A stretch of 64,000 nt of DNA from contig CAMJFC010000006.1 of the NCBI GenBank assembly GCA_946404865.1, positions 20,984-84,983 on the forward strand, in the 5' to 3' direction. The position numbers were made by a program, and so were the translations under genes. The notes beneath the pieces were generated by a model. It worked only from the letters and a program-made list of their open reading frames with translations. It searched no databases and was not told where the DNA came from. Below, one piece after another: positions 24,794 through 33,402 of this stretch (the first letter of the stretch is position 1; each line of letters begins with the position of its first letter). The stretch comes from an uncultured Prevotellaceae bacterium. GTDB lineage: Bacteria; Bacteroidota; Bacteroidia; Bacteroidales; Bacteroidaceae.

Positions 24794-25705
24794 ATGGATA
24801 ACATCGAAATTATGCTCACGCTGACCATACTTGTGGTCATTGGCTATGCCGCTCACCGTCTCAATTACATCGGCGGCGACTTTGACAAGAAACTCTCTGG
24901 CTTTATTGTAGATTTCACTTGTCCCGCCCTCATTCTCTCCTCTGTGATGGGCGACCGTCTTCCCGACCGTGAGATGATTCTTCCCCTCTTGGGAATCGGT
25001 TTCCTCACCTACTTCCTTTTATCCTTTGCCGGTTTTTACCTCCCCCGTTTTGTCACGAAGAAGAAGTCGGACGAGGGTATTCTCGGCTTTGCCATGATGT
25101 TCGGCAACGTTGGTTTTATCGGTTATCCGATTGTCGCCTCCATTTTCGGCCCCGAAGCGGTGTTCTACGCAGCTATTTTAAATGTGCCCAACACCTTATG
25201 CGTTTTCACCATCGGCAACACCTTATTGCATGGAGGTCGGATCAAGAGACGTTTTGATTATAAGATACTCTATTGCCCTGCGATGATAGCCGCCTATATT
25301 GCCATGCTGATTGTAGCGACAGGTTTTGACCGCGTACCGCGGATTATCAGTCACCCCCTCACCTTATTAGGAGGCATCACCATCCCCGGCGCCTTGTTGA
25401 TTATCGGCTCATCGATGGCCAGTCTCCCCGTCAGGAAGATGGCAGGCGACATGAGTGTGTATCTGACCACCGCTTTACGTTTGGTCGTATTGCCCTTATT
25501 GATACATTTTACGTTTACATTGGCTGGTTTCCAACCATTGTCAGTAGCCATCAACACCATCATCATCTCGATGCCCGTAGCCACATACGGAACCATTTTC
25601 TGTCTCAAAGAAGGCATTGACGTGACGGTGATGACCGAAGTGACGTTTATCACGACCATAGTGTCTATCGTCACGGTGCCCCTGCTCACCATGCTGCTTG
25701 TTTAA
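24794..25705 (+). CDS. AEC-family (auxin efflux carrier-like) transporter
   Basis: This 303-residue inner-membrane protein has about ten transmembrane helices and the bile/arsenite/riboflavin-transporter-like fold. Family marks are CPALILSSVMG in helix 2, GFAMMFGNVGFIGYPIVASI (the conserved discontinuous helix) and the repeat-half counterpart MPVATYGTIFCLKEG. Bacterial AEC members export or exchange small organic acids such as malate or malonate, or amino acids; the substrate here cannot be read from sequence. A 55-base gap leads to the AlbA_2 gene, which may be co-transcribed. Confidence 0.9.
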   Translation: MDNIEIMLTLTILVVIGYAAHRLNYIGGDFDKKLSGFIVDFTCPALILSSVMGDRLPDREMILPLLGIGFLTYFLLSFAGFYLPRFVTKKKSDEGILGFAMMFGNVGFIGYPIVASIFGPEAVFYAAILNVPNTLCVFTIGNTLLHGGRIKRRFDYKILYCPAMIAAYIAMLIVATGFDRVPRIISHPLTLLGGITIPGALLIIGSSMASLPVRKMAGDMSVYLTTALRLVVLPLLIHFTFTLAGFQPLSVAINTIIISMPVATYGTIFCLKEGIDVTVMTEVTFITTIVSIVTVPLLTMLLV

Positions 25706-25760
25706 GAAAAGATAAGGTTCTTTCATCATTCATCATTCATATCCACGAATACCCACAGCC

Positions 25761-26414
25761 ATGATCAGCGATGACAGCCGATATATCTTGCGTCTGATTA
25801 GCGAAGGAGAGCATCAGCAGCAAGATTTCAAGTATAAAATCACCGACGCGATGAAACTGGCCCGTTCGGTGAGCGCCTTTGCCAACACCGACGGAGGCCG
25901 TTTGCTCATCGGTGTCCGCGACGACGGAGCCATCTCGGGTGTACGTTCAGAGGAAGAGATATACATGATGCACGCTGCGGCATACGAGTATTGCCGTCCG
26001 GCCTCATCCATCAAGTTCGACACCTATTATGCAGCGGGCAGGAACGTGGTGATAGCCACTGTTCCTCCGGCATTGCGCAAACCTGTATGCGCCCATGTGG
26101 GAGACGGCAAATACCGCGCTTTCATCCGCATAGCCGACGAGAATATCATCGCCAGTCCCGTTCAACTGCGCATGTGGAAAGATGAGCAGTCAAAGCATGG
26201 CAGTATGCTCCATTACACCGATGAAGAGTCCGCATTTCTGAAGCTGATGGGCAACAGTGGCATGCAGACCCTGAACCAAATCGTGCGGCGCAGCGGCATG
26301 GGCCGTTATCAGGTCATCGCCCTCTTGTCGCGTTTCATCCGTTTTGGTCTTGTCCGTCAGGTGTACGATGGCGACGGCCGTTTCCTCTTTGGCACCATGC
26401 CGGAGACAGACTGA
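25761..26414 (+). CDS. Schlafen AlbA_2-domain putative DNA-binding protein
   Basis: This 217-residue protein has an AlbA_2 domain (about 14-125), with EHQQQDFKYKITDAMKLARS and the diagnostic SAFANTDGGRLLIGVRDDG. A C-terminal winged-helix-like segment (about 150-205; TLNQIVRRSGMGRYQVIALL) follows. Such proteins are often annotated as ATP-binding or transcriptional regulators; some schlafen-like members act on nucleic acids. It follows the AEC transporter gene and precedes a strong promoter. Regulation of the transporter is possible but unproven. Confidence 0.82.
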   Translation: MISDDSRYILRLISEGEHQQQDFKYKITDAMKLARSVSAFANTDGGRLLIGVRDDGAISGVRSEEEIYMMHAAAYEYCRPASSIKFDTYYAAGRNVVIATVPPALRKPVCAHVGDGKYRAFIRIADENIIASPVQLRMWKDEQSKHGSMLHYTDEESAFLKLMGNSGMQTLNQIVRRSGMGRYQVIALLSRFIRFGLVRQVYDGDGRFLFGTMPETD

Positions 26415-26495
26415 CCCCTTGTAATGATTTTTCGGTGCAGTTCGACACAAAAACAGCAAGATTCATCATGTCAATCACATTTTTATCATATATTA

Positions 26496-26527
26496 TTTGG
26501 TATTCTGAAAAAAGTGTGTTATATTTG
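26496..26527 (+). promoter_or_regulatory. Consensus promoter of the GYF_2 protein gene
   Basis: TTTG (26496-26499), a 20-base spacer and TATATTTG (26520-26527): perfect in both boxes, predicting a start near 26534 and a 65-base AT-rich leader before ATG 26599. Confidence 0.8.
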
Positions 26528-26598
26528 CCAAAATAATTAACAATTTGCATTTTTGCCATCAGTGAAAAACAATTAACCAATTATAAAACATTATTACT

Positions 26599-27429
26599 AT
26601 GGAGTATTTTATATCTATTGACGGAAGCCAACAGGGTCCTTTTCCCATTGATGCACTCAGAGCGCAAGGCATAACACCTGAGACCTTGGTTTGGGCACAA
26701 GGCATGGCCAATTGGCAACCTGCAGGTCAAGTGGCAGAACTTCAATCCCTCTTCATCAGCCAAACGACCCGTACACAGGCACAACCGCAACAAGGTGGTT
26801 ACCAACAGCAACCCTACCAACAGCAACCCGCTAACGGTCAGCCGTATTATAACGCCCCCGGGCAACAAGGCTATTCAGCTCCGAACGCAGACATGCTGAG
26901 CAAGCCTGTTGACCAGGTAGCAGGTTCGCTTGACGACGGTAGTCTCTATCGCAAATGGATGCCAACAGTTTATATGGTATTGGGAGTGGTATGCTGTATC
27001 ATTCCGATTCTCTATCTCATCGGCATCGTTGACGCTGGTGCTTTCAAACGTGGACTGACCACTGTGGCAGCCATATTGAACATCATCATTGCCTTAGGAG
27101 CAGGCATCCTCGGTCTGTTCTATTGGATGAACCGCCGCAACACCATCAAGCAGCTTATCGGTGAGGATGCCCCTGTCCTCTCGCTCACTGGTCATTTCTT
27201 GCAGTCGGTCGGCGAATGCGCAGGATTAATATACTACTGCTCAGCCGCAGCCATAGCATTGATTACCGGCATTTTCTTCGGATTGGATTCATCCGGCAAT
27301 GCAGGCCGTCTCATTATGAATGGTTTTGGCGATGCTGTCAATAATATCATTCTTGGTCTTGCTATTCTTTGCTTAGGTCGTTTCTTGGGCGAGATTGCCA
27401 AAAAGAAAGCTGCTGAGGAAAAAGCATAG
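26599..27429 (+). CDS. GYF_2-domain membrane protein with Gln-rich linker
   Basis: This 276-residue protein has an N-terminal GYF_2 domain (1-52; EYFISIDGSQQGPFPIDALR, LVWAQGMANWQPAGQV) and a Gln/Pro/Tyr-rich linker (about 58-95, with the repeat QPYQQQP). A membrane domain of about four or five helices starts near 120 (VYMVLGVVCCIIPILYLIGI; TVAAILNIIIALGAGILGLF; AAIALITGIFFGL). There is no signal peptide, so the GYF_2 domain is probably cytoplasmic and may bind proline-rich partners. A strong promoter and terminator make it a well-expressed single-gene unit. Function unknown. Confidence 0.82.
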   Translation: MEYFISIDGSQQGPFPIDALRAQGITPETLVWAQGMANWQPAGQVAELQSLFISQTTRTQAQPQQGGYQQQPYQQQPANGQPYYNAPGQQGYSAPNADMLSKPVDQVAGSLDDGSLYRKWMPTVYMVLGVVCCIIPILYLIGIVDAGAFKRGLTTVAAILNIIIALGAGILGLFYWMNRRNTIKQLIGEDAPVLSLTGHFLQSVGECAGLIYYCSAAAIALITGIFFGLDSSGNAGRLIMNGFGDAVNNIILGLAILCLGRFLGEIAKKKAAEEKA

Positions 27430-27445
27430 TTACCATTTCGCATAG

Positions 27446-27482
27446 GTGCGGAGATAGAAAAGTTCTATTTCCGCACTTTTTT
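27446..27482 (+). terminator. Rho-independent terminator of the GYF_2 gene
   Basis: A 14-base-pair stem with one G-T pair (GTGCGGAGATAGAA against TTCTATTTCCGCAC), an AAG loop and six T (27477-27482), 16 bases after the stop codon. Confidence 0.92.
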
Positions 27483-27589
27483 GGCACACATTTTATCAGT
27501 TCCGCCAACAGTTTTCACATCGGCGAAGGCAACGGAGGTTCGTTATCACATCTTTTTTTGCATTTTACGGAAAAATAAGTGTGAAAAAA

Positions 27590-27621
27590 TTTGGTAATTC
27601 AAAAAAATGCGTGTACCTTTG
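27590..27621 (+). promoter_or_regulatory. Consensus promoter of the tRNA pair
   Basis: TTTG (27590-27593), a 20-base spacer and TACCTTTG (27614-27621), perfect in both boxes, about 43 bases before tRNA-Ser. Confidence 0.85.
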
Positions 27622-27664
27622 CACCGCATTTGAGAGAAAATGCTGCGGTATCACAACCGGGAAA

Positions 27665-27751
27665 GGAAGTTTGGGTGAGTGGCTGAAACCAGCAGTTTGC
27701 TAAACTGCCGTGCGGGTTACCGTACCGGGGGTTCGAATCCCCCAGCTTCCG
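27665..27751 (+). tRNA. tRNA-Ser (anticodon GCT)
   Basis: An 87-base class II tRNA. The acceptor stem GGAAGTT pairs with AGCTTCC (one G-T pair), discriminator G. The anticodon stem-loop GCAGT-TTGCTAA-ACTGC gives anticodon GCT, reading AGC/AGU. A long variable arm follows (CCGTGCGGGTTACCGTACC region), then the T arm GGGGGTTCGAATCCCCC. CCA is not encoded. Confidence 0.95.
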
Positions 27752-27777
27752 CAGTGCTGGGGTGATAGAACAGAAAT

Positions 27778-27849
27778 GGTGGATTCATCTAATGGTTAGG
27801 ATACAAGATTCTCAATCTTGGCATAGGGGTTCGATTCCCCTATCCACTA
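27778..27849 (+). tRNA. tRNA-Glu (anticodon CTC)
   Basis: A 72-base tRNA with acceptor GGTGGAT pairing ATCCACT (terminal G-T), D arm TCATCTAATGGTTAGGAT, anticodon stem-loop CAAGA-TTCTCAA-TCTTG (anticodon CTC, reading GAG) and T arm AGGGGTTCGATTCCCCT. CCA is not encoded. It lies 26 bases after tRNA-Ser and is probably processed from the same transcript. Confidence 0.93.
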
Positions 27850-27852
27850 CTT

Positions 27853-27890
27853 AAAACGCCTTGTAAATCATTGATTTACAAGGCGTTTTT
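27853..27890. terminator. Bidirectional terminator between the tRNA pair and the mannan operon
   Basis: A near-perfect palindrome: AAAACGCCTTGTAAATC, an ATT loop and GATTTACAAGGCGTTTT plus a further T. It ends the tRNA transcript on the plus strand and, with four T on the minus side, can also end the epimerase-terminated mannan operon (stop at 27920). Confidence 0.9.
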
Positions 27891-27919
27891 ATTATCTCAT
27901 GTTGCTCATCATCAACGAA

Positions 27920-29233
27920 TCAATCTGTGATGCTCCTCTCGATGATTTCAAGGCACATACGGCTGTTGTGATACGGGCATTTCCAGAAGCCGGCCTTATC
28001 ATCGACGAGATTGAGAGAGCCATCAGGATGACGGCTCCAATGCCATTCGCCGTTTTCGAAATCAATGATATTCGCTTTGATATAGTCCCAACATTGAAGA
28101 GCCTTATCAAGTGCCGACTCATCACCGAAATACTGGTAAATGTTAATCCACCCCACCACATTCTCCGCTTGTACCCACCAGTGCAGGTCATCATCCATAC
28201 GACCCGTGTCGAGGTTGGCCTCGTGAATCATCGAGCCGTCAGAGCGCAGCCCCTTCTCAGAGGCTTTCGCCACCATCTGCACGATGGGTTCCACTTTCTT
28301 GAGCACCTCCTCGTCACCGAGCACGAGTGCCGCCTCGTGCATGAGCCATGAGCACTCGATGTCGTGGCCATAACTCTCCAAATGTCCTGCCCCACGCGTC
28401 CAGTCCATCTCGAAGAAAAGATCGAGGTGGTGCGTCTCGGGATTAAGAATGCGGTCGGTAAAGATATGGATCAGATTTCGCAAGGCAGCTTCGATACGGA
28501 TGACCGTCTCTGGCGCCACCACGATATTGACCGGCAGCACTGAGCCGATAGCGGGCACATAGTCGCATGATGAAGCCGCCAGTATCTCACGAATGCACCG
28601 ATAGAGATTGGTGTATGGTTCGATGATATGCAAGTGCGTATTCTGCGATTTGGGGAAATTGGCATCCAACTCGGAGAGTCGCATATCGGCAATTGGCGAC
28701 CAATCACGTGCCATGGCTTCGATGTACCCATTATGTACTTTGTCAAAAGCATGTTCCTCGATGCAGTCGAAGAGTTGGAGCGCATAGTCAAATGCCTCCA
28801 TATCGTTTGTGGCGCGCACATATTCCGTGAGTCCGTAAATGGCAAAGCCAATGGCATAAAACTGTTTGCGAGTGTTGAGCGGATTGCCCTCGGCATCCAA
28901 ACTCCAATATACGCCACCATACTCATGGTCGATGAAATGATCGATGATATAGTCTTTGGCACGGGTGGCAGTCTCCAAGTACTGTTGGAGTTTAGGAGTC
29001 TGGGAGTCTGAGCGTTTGGACAACACCCTGTATGCTGCGGAAAACGACCAGAGGATACGGGCATTGAGGATAGCCCCTTTCTCTGCATCGGCATGCAGCT
29101 GCTCTTGTCCATCAATGCGGCCATAAAAACCGCCATGCTCGTGATCGACCATTTTGTTCATCCAGAAAGGCAGGATATTGGTTTCCAGCACTTCCTGGAC
29201 TTCTTGTTTCAATAATTTTATAGGCTGTGACAT
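27920..29233 (-). CDS. AGE-family epimerase, probably mannobiose/cellobiose 2-epimerase
   Basis: This 437-residue cytoplasmic (alpha/alpha)6-barrel protein belongs to the N-acylglucosamine/cellobiose 2-epimerase family. Visible family residues: HGGFYGRID, FYAIGFAIYGLTEY, THLHIIEPYTNLYR, GHDIECSWLMHEAA, WWVQAENVVGW and WKCPYHNSRMCLEI, supplying the catalytic His residues and sugar-stacking Trp. Next to a GH130 mannosylglucose phosphorylase and a GPH symporter it most likely turns beta-1,4-mannobiose into mannosyl-glucose, as in the Bacteroides fragilis mannan pathway. Length matches cellobiose 2-epimerases (about 390-430). It is the last gene of the mannan operon, 26 bases after the symporter gene. 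Confidence 0.9.
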   Translation of the reverse strand: MSQPIKLLKQEVQEVLETNILPFWMNKMVDHEHGGFYGRIDGQEQLHADAEKGAILNARILWSFSAAYRVLSKRSDSQTPKLQQYLETATRAKDYIIDHFIDHEYGGVYWSLDAEGNPLNTRKQFYAIGFAIYGLTEYVRATNDMEAFDYALQLFDCIEEHAFDKVHNGYIEAMARDWSPIADMRLSELDANFPKSQNTHLHIIEPYTNLYRCIREILAASSCDYVPAIGSVLPVNIVVAPETVIRIEAALRNLIHIFTDRILNPETHHLDLFFEMDWTRGAGHLESYGHDIECSWLMHEAALVLGDEEVLKKVEPIVQMVAKASEKGLRSDGSMIHEANLDTGRMDDDLHWWVQAENVVGWINIYQYFGDESALDKALQCWDYIKANIIDFENGEWHWSRHPDGSLNLVDDKAGFWKCPYHNSRMCLEIIERSITD

Positions 29234-29259
29234 AGATTAAAAGCGGAAAACTCCGTCTA

Positions 29260-30891
29260 TTATTTCTTGATAGGATATAATTTAGTCAAGAAGACGATGA
29301 GCAGAGCGAAGATGGCGGGGAAGATAGAGAAGAGCATCCATATCATATTTCTGACCGAATCCATTTTCTCAATCGTAATCACCGTTTCATTACCGCTTTT
29401 ATCCCTTTCGATGGAAGTGAGCTGTGCTTCACCAGAAAGAGCAGCAATCCGGTTTCTCAGCACCTTCATCCCATTCTCTTGAACCACAATCGTGTCATTG
29501 ACCATCTGGGCTTCACTCGCATCAATCGTTGACCACTGCATAAAGTTATCAGCCTCTTGTCCGGTAATCACCAATGTGGATTTCTTGCCCTCTTTCTGGT
29601 CAGAATACGTCACGGCGACTGTTTTCGCACCGCCATCAGCCACCTGCTGCGTCTCAGTCTGAGCAGGTAAAATCGCATCATTGGGAGAGACAGAACCCGA
29701 GCTGAAGCCGGCAAAGCCCAACAACAACACCAACAGCGAGCCGGAGATAGCCGTGCCGAACTTCTGAGCCATGGTACCAGACGAGAAGATAAGACCGGTA
29801 GAAGACGTTCCGTTCTTCTCTGTAGCATAGTCAGCCACGTCGGCATACATCGACCACAACAGGGGAGAATAGAGACCGATGCCTACCGAGGTGAGTACAA
29901 CGATGGCAATCAGCACCCAGATGTAATCGGGGTCTTTCGGCAGGAAGAAGAACAGCACAGAGAAAGCCACACAAATGAGCGCTGCCACGATGAACGCCTT
30001 GCGCTTGGAACCCATCCATTGAGTGAACTTAGGTGACAGACCACCGAAAATCATACAGGTGACCTCACCAAAAGTCATGAAGACCGTGTAGTTGATAATC
30101 AGTCCGCTCATGGTGATTTCCTTGCCGAGGATATAATCAAACATATAACCAGCCGCCGCATACCGGAATCCGTTGAAGAAATTGGTACAGATACCGATGA
30201 GTGTGAGGTAAATCCATGGTTTGTTCTTGAACAAATCTTTGAACGGTTTGAACGAGAATTTCTCAGCCCTGACGGGTTTCAGCCGCTCCTTGGTCAACAA
30301 ACCACATGCCAACGTTCCAGCAGCCGCAATCGAACCGAACACGATGCCGATGACCGCATACTGATGCTGTTCGCTACCACCGACTATTTTCTGGACATAG
30401 GGAAAGGCGAAGAGCGTGATGAATCCCATGGCGTACGCACCGACCATACGGAAAGAGGAGAATTGGTTTTTCTCATTGTCGTCGTCGGTCATCACACCGA
30501 GTAGCGAGCCATAAGGCACGTTGACAGCAGTGTACATCGCCATCATCAGCAGATAGAAGCCATACGCCCAAATGCGTTTGCCCACAGGTCCGAAATCAGG
30601 CGTGTAGAGCAAGAGTGCGAAGATGAGACCAAAAGGAATGGCGCCATAGATGAGCCACGGGCGGTATGTACCCCACTTCGACTGCGTGCGGTCGGCCAAG
30701 GCACCCATGAGGGGGTCGGTTACCACGTCGAACATACGTGCGATGAGCATCAGCGCCGCAGTGTCGGCGACTGTGAGACCGAATACATTGGTGAAGAAGA
30801 GGGGGAACGCGATAGACATGATTTTCCATGTGATACCACCTGCCGCTGCATCACCGAGGGCGTAACCAATTTTTTCTTTTAGACTGGCCAT
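29260..30891 (-). CDS. GPH-family sugar:cation symporter with large periplasmic insertion
   Basis: This 543-residue inner-membrane carrier of the glycoside-pentoside-hexuronide family resembles MelB. N-terminal marks are EKIGYALGDAAAGGITWK and ARMFDVVTDPLMGALADRTQ, then WGTYRPWLIYGAIPFG, the conserved cation-site and loop 2-3 region. Helices run to about residue 400. A soluble stretch of roughly 110 residues (about 405-515) precedes the final helix (IWMLFSIFPAIFALLIVFLT). Typical GPH carriers are 440-480 residues, so this insertion is extra; by family topology it lies in the periplasm. Expected job: import of mannobiose or short mannosides for the epimerase. It sits between the epimerase and GH130 genes. 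Confidence 0.88.
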   Translation of the reverse strand: MASLKEKIGYALGDAAAGGITWKIMSIAFPLFFTNVFGLTVADTAALMLIARMFDVVTDPLMGALADRTQSKWGTYRPWLIYGAIPFGLIFALLLYTPDFGPVGKRIWAYGFYLLMMAMYTAVNVPYGSLLGVMTDDDNEKNQFSSFRMVGAYAMGFITLFAFPYVQKIVGGSEQHQYAVIGIVFGSIAAAGTLACGLLTKERLKPVRAEKFSFKPFKDLFKNKPWIYLTLIGICTNFFNGFRYAAAGYMFDYILGKEITMSGLIINYTVFMTFGEVTCMIFGGLSPKFTQWMGSKRKAFIVAALICVAFSVLFFFLPKDPDYIWVLIAIVVLTSVGIGLYSPLLWSMYADVADYATEKNGTSSTGLIFSSGTMAQKFGTAISGSLLVLLLGFAGFSSGSVSPNDAILPAQTETQQVADGGAKTVAVTYSDQKEGKKSTLVITGQEADNFMQWSTIDASEAQMVNDTIVVQENGMKVLRNRIAALSGEAQLTSIERDKSGNETVITIEKMDSVRNMIWMLFSIFPAIFALLIVFLTKLYPIKK

Positions 30892-30998
30892 AGGAATTTT
30901 GAATGTTGAATGTTGAGTGTTGAATGATGAGTTTTAAGTGTTGAAAATTCACACAAAAAACGTTACAATAATAACTGACAAACAGTGTTTATATTGCT

Positions 30999-32159
30999 TT
31001 ATCCTTTATTTTTTTTGATGAGACGTTTGATGGTTTCGACAGAGGCGGCAGTCGTGAAACCGTCTTCTGGCGTATTCATGCAATAGTCGATGAGACGGTC
31101 GATGGTGGAGGTAGCCACATGCATACGGGTGTCGGACGATGCGTAATAGATAAACACCTTGCCATCGGGATCGGCAATCCAACCGTTGGCAAACACCACG
31201 TTCATCACATCGCCGATATACTCTATGCCTTCGGGCACCAAGAAATAGCCGCCCGGTTGAGCAATGACACGTGTGGGGTCGTCAAGAGCCGTCATATACA
31301 TATAGAGCACGTAACGCAGACCGCTGGCACATCCCCGCACGCCATGAGCCAAATGCAGCCATCCCCTATCGGTCTTAATGGGATGCGGTCCCTCACCGTT
31401 TTTCACCTCCATGATGGTGTGATAGTGTCGCGCGTTGATGATTTTCTCCTCCGTCACCACTGCGTTGGTGATATCATCAACGAGCGCCCATCCGATGCCA
31501 CCTCCAGAACCCGTATCGATGAAACCGTCCTGGGGTCTCGTATAGAATGCGTATTTGCCATCGACGAACTCCGGATGCAGCACCACATTCCGTTGCTGGC
31601 TCTTTGATTTCAGATCGGGCAGCCGTTCCCAATTTTTCAGGTCTTTTGTTCTTGCGATAGCGGCCGTAGCCGTAGCAGCCGAGAGGTCGCCCGGGCAACA
31701 GTCGTCATGCCGCTCAGCGCAGAACACGCCATAAATCCATCCGTCCTCATGCTGTGTGATGCGCATATCATAAATATTGGTAGCAGGAATGACATCATCG
31801 GGCATGGTAACGGGCTCCTCCCAGAAGCGGAAGTTGTCGATGCCGTTGGGGCTCTCTGCCACAGCGAAGAACGACTTACGATCAGCCCCCTCCACGCGTA
31901 CGATGATGACATACTTGTCCTTCCATTTGATGGCACCACTGTTGAGTGCGGCATTCATCATGATGCGCTGCATCAAGTAGGGGTTGTCCTTCTCATTGAA
32001 GTCATAGCGCCACTCCAAGGGCGTATGTTCCGCCGTGACAATTGGGTATTTATACTTCTCGTAAATACCATTACCCCAATCCAATGGTTCGTTTTTGCGT
32101 GAGAGCAGTTCCTCGTGATGCGCTCTCAATGCTTGTACTTTTTTCTCAAAGTCAGTCAT
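30999..32159 (-). CDS. GH130 4-O-beta-mannosyl-D-glucose phosphorylase
   Basis: This 386-residue cytoplasmic five-bladed beta-propeller enzyme lacks a signal peptide. It should phosphorolyse mannosyl-glucose to mannose-1-phosphate and glucose. The catalytic Asp131 is in ATNIYDMRITQHEDGW; phosphate-site residues are expected around RQNVVLHPEF-like QQRNVVLHPEF, and INARHYHTIMEVKNGEGPHP and GDVMNVVFANGW are GH130_1 hallmarks. The start ATG overlaps the stop of the upstream GH26 gene (ATGA). Position next to the AGE epimerase repeats the known Bacteroides fragilis arrangement. Confidence 0.93.
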   Translation of the reverse strand: MTDFEKKVQALRAHHEELLSRKNEPLDWGNGIYEKYKYPIVTAEHTPLEWRYDFNEKDNPYLMQRIMMNAALNSGAIKWKDKYVIIVRVEGADRKSFFAVAESPNGIDNFRFWEEPVTMPDDVIPATNIYDMRITQHEDGWIYGVFCAERHDDCCPGDLSAATATAAIARTKDLKNWERLPDLKSKSQQRNVVLHPEFVDGKYAFYTRPQDGFIDTGSGGGIGWALVDDITNAVVTEEKIINARHYHTIMEVKNGEGPHPIKTDRGWLHLAHGVRGCASGLRYVLYMYMTALDDPTRVIAQPGGYFLVPEGIEYIGDVMNVVFANGWIADPDGKVFIYYASSDTRMHVATSTIDRLIDYCMNTPEDGFTTAASVETIKRLIKKNKG

Positions 32160-33334
32160 TGTCTGATAAGATTATTTAAATTAATTTCTTCAGTTGGTGT
32201 TGTGATCGGTTTTGTGTTGTTTGAAGGCACAGAAGAAGACGGAGAGGACGGAGAAGATGTGGCGTGTTGGATATCCTTGACAAAAAGCGTCGATGCGTTT
32301 TGATGGAATTTCCGGAAATCGGGCGCGTTCTTCTTGTCAGGCGCCGGTCCATAGACTTCATCTTTTAAGTTCCACGCATTCCGCCACAAGAGGACATAAA
32401 GAGGTTTAAACGTGGAAATGGCAGGCAAGAGTTTTTGTGTGTACCACTCCTTTTCAGGGTTGCTTTTGAATCCCGTTTCCGTGAGTGCGAAGAGTTTCTG
32501 GTGCTCAGCGGCAATCTTGCTCATGATGCGCAATTCGCGTTGCACATCACCCACATAATCCCTTCTGTTGGTTTTGTCATAGATATCCACGCCAAGGATA
32601 TCCACGTAGGCATCGCCGGGATAATACGCCATATAGCGTTGTTCCGTCTCTTTGCTGTCGGCACCGGGAGAATAACACCACACGATATTATTCAGCCCTT
32701 TTGCCTTCATCAAGCGGTAAGTATATATATAAAGTTGTTTGTATTGGTCGGCCGTACATGTTTTCGTGCCCCACCAGAACCAGTCGCCCGTCATCTCATG
32801 CCAAGGCCGGAAGATGACCGGCACAGGGTGTCCGTTTTTGTCTTTGAGAGACGCGAGGAACGAAGCCACCCGCTCGAGCCATTGGTCAAACGTCCTTTTG
32901 GCCGCCCCGTTTTTTTTCAGGATTGATTTGACGGGTTTCCCCGACAAATCTTTATGGTATTTCCCGTTGACGGGGTTGCAGGGATGCCAACTGAGGGTGA
33001 CGATACCGCCCCGCTCATGTTGTGCGACTATTTCCTGCCGCATGATATTGAAAGGCACCCCGTCGAGGTTCTTGTCCGAACCCAGTTCGAGTCGTCCCAG
33101 GTCGAATCCCATGACAGCGGGGAAGTCACCGCAGATTTCGAGCACATCGCTTCGTCCGTGTTCGTATTTCCATGTGGAGCCATATACCGCATCATCTTGA
33201 TGACCGATGAGCACGCCCCGCCCTTGCAGAGCTTTCAGTCGGTTGAGCAGTATCGCCCCCGTATCCGTATTCTGTGCGCATAACGCCGAAAATACCGACA
33301 CGAAGATGAGGGTGCAAATCGTTTTTTTATACAT
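32156..33334 (-). CDS. GH26 beta-mannanase, secreted, with Ser/Thr/Pro tail
   Basis: This 392-residue protein has a type I signal peptide (1-20, ALCAQ) with no lipobox, so it is probably periplasmic. The GH26 (beta/alpha)8 domain carries the acid/base Glu180 in FRPWHEMTGDWFWWG and the nucleophile Glu286 in ALTETGF. The domain ends at FVKDIQ, exactly where the neighbouring GH26 paralogue stops; here about 37 further residues follow, rich in Ser, Pro and Thr (HATSSPSSPSSSVPSNN). The stop then overlaps the GH130 start. Expected role: cutting mannan oligosaccharides, perhaps releasing mannobiose. Paralogue of the 33403-34479 gene. Confidence 0.93.
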   Translation of the reverse strand: MYKKTICTLIFVSVFSALCAQNTDTGAILLNRLKALQGRGVLIGHQDDAVYGSTWKYEHGRSDVLEICGDFPAVMGFDLGRLELGSDKNLDGVPFNIMRQEIVAQHERGGIVTLSWHPCNPVNGKYHKDLSGKPVKSILKKNGAAKRTFDQWLERVASFLASLKDKNGHPVPVIFRPWHEMTGDWFWWGTKTCTADQYKQLYIYTYRLMKAKGLNNIVWCYSPGADSKETEQRYMAYYPGDAYVDILGVDIYDKTNRRDYVGDVQRELRIMSKIAAEHQKLFALTETGFKSNPEKEWYTQKLLPAISTFKPLYVLLWRNAWNLKDEVYGPAPDKKNAPDFRKFHQNASTLFVKDIQHATSSPSSPSSSVPSNNTKPITTPTEEINLNNLIRQ

Positions 33335-33353
33335 AGCCTGTGGTTAGTTTGGC

Positions 33354-33373
33354 GGACGCGGCACGCCGCGTCC
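33354..33373. repeat. GC-rich palindrome GGACGCGGC-AC-GCCGCGTCC
   Basis: A perfect 9-base inverted repeat with a 2-base loop between two GH26 genes. With its flanks (GCG before, CTACTT after) it recurs at 53161-53180, far away, so it is a dispersed REP-like element and not a gene-specific terminator. Confidence 0.75.
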
Positions 33374-33402
33374 CTACTTATTGGTAGTAATTATAAGTGG
33401 CA

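Noticed and set aside
29260..30891. Frameshift or fusion explaining the long symporter
   Set aside because: The frame is continuous, the final helix follows in register and no second start or domain boundary is seen; treated as an insertion.
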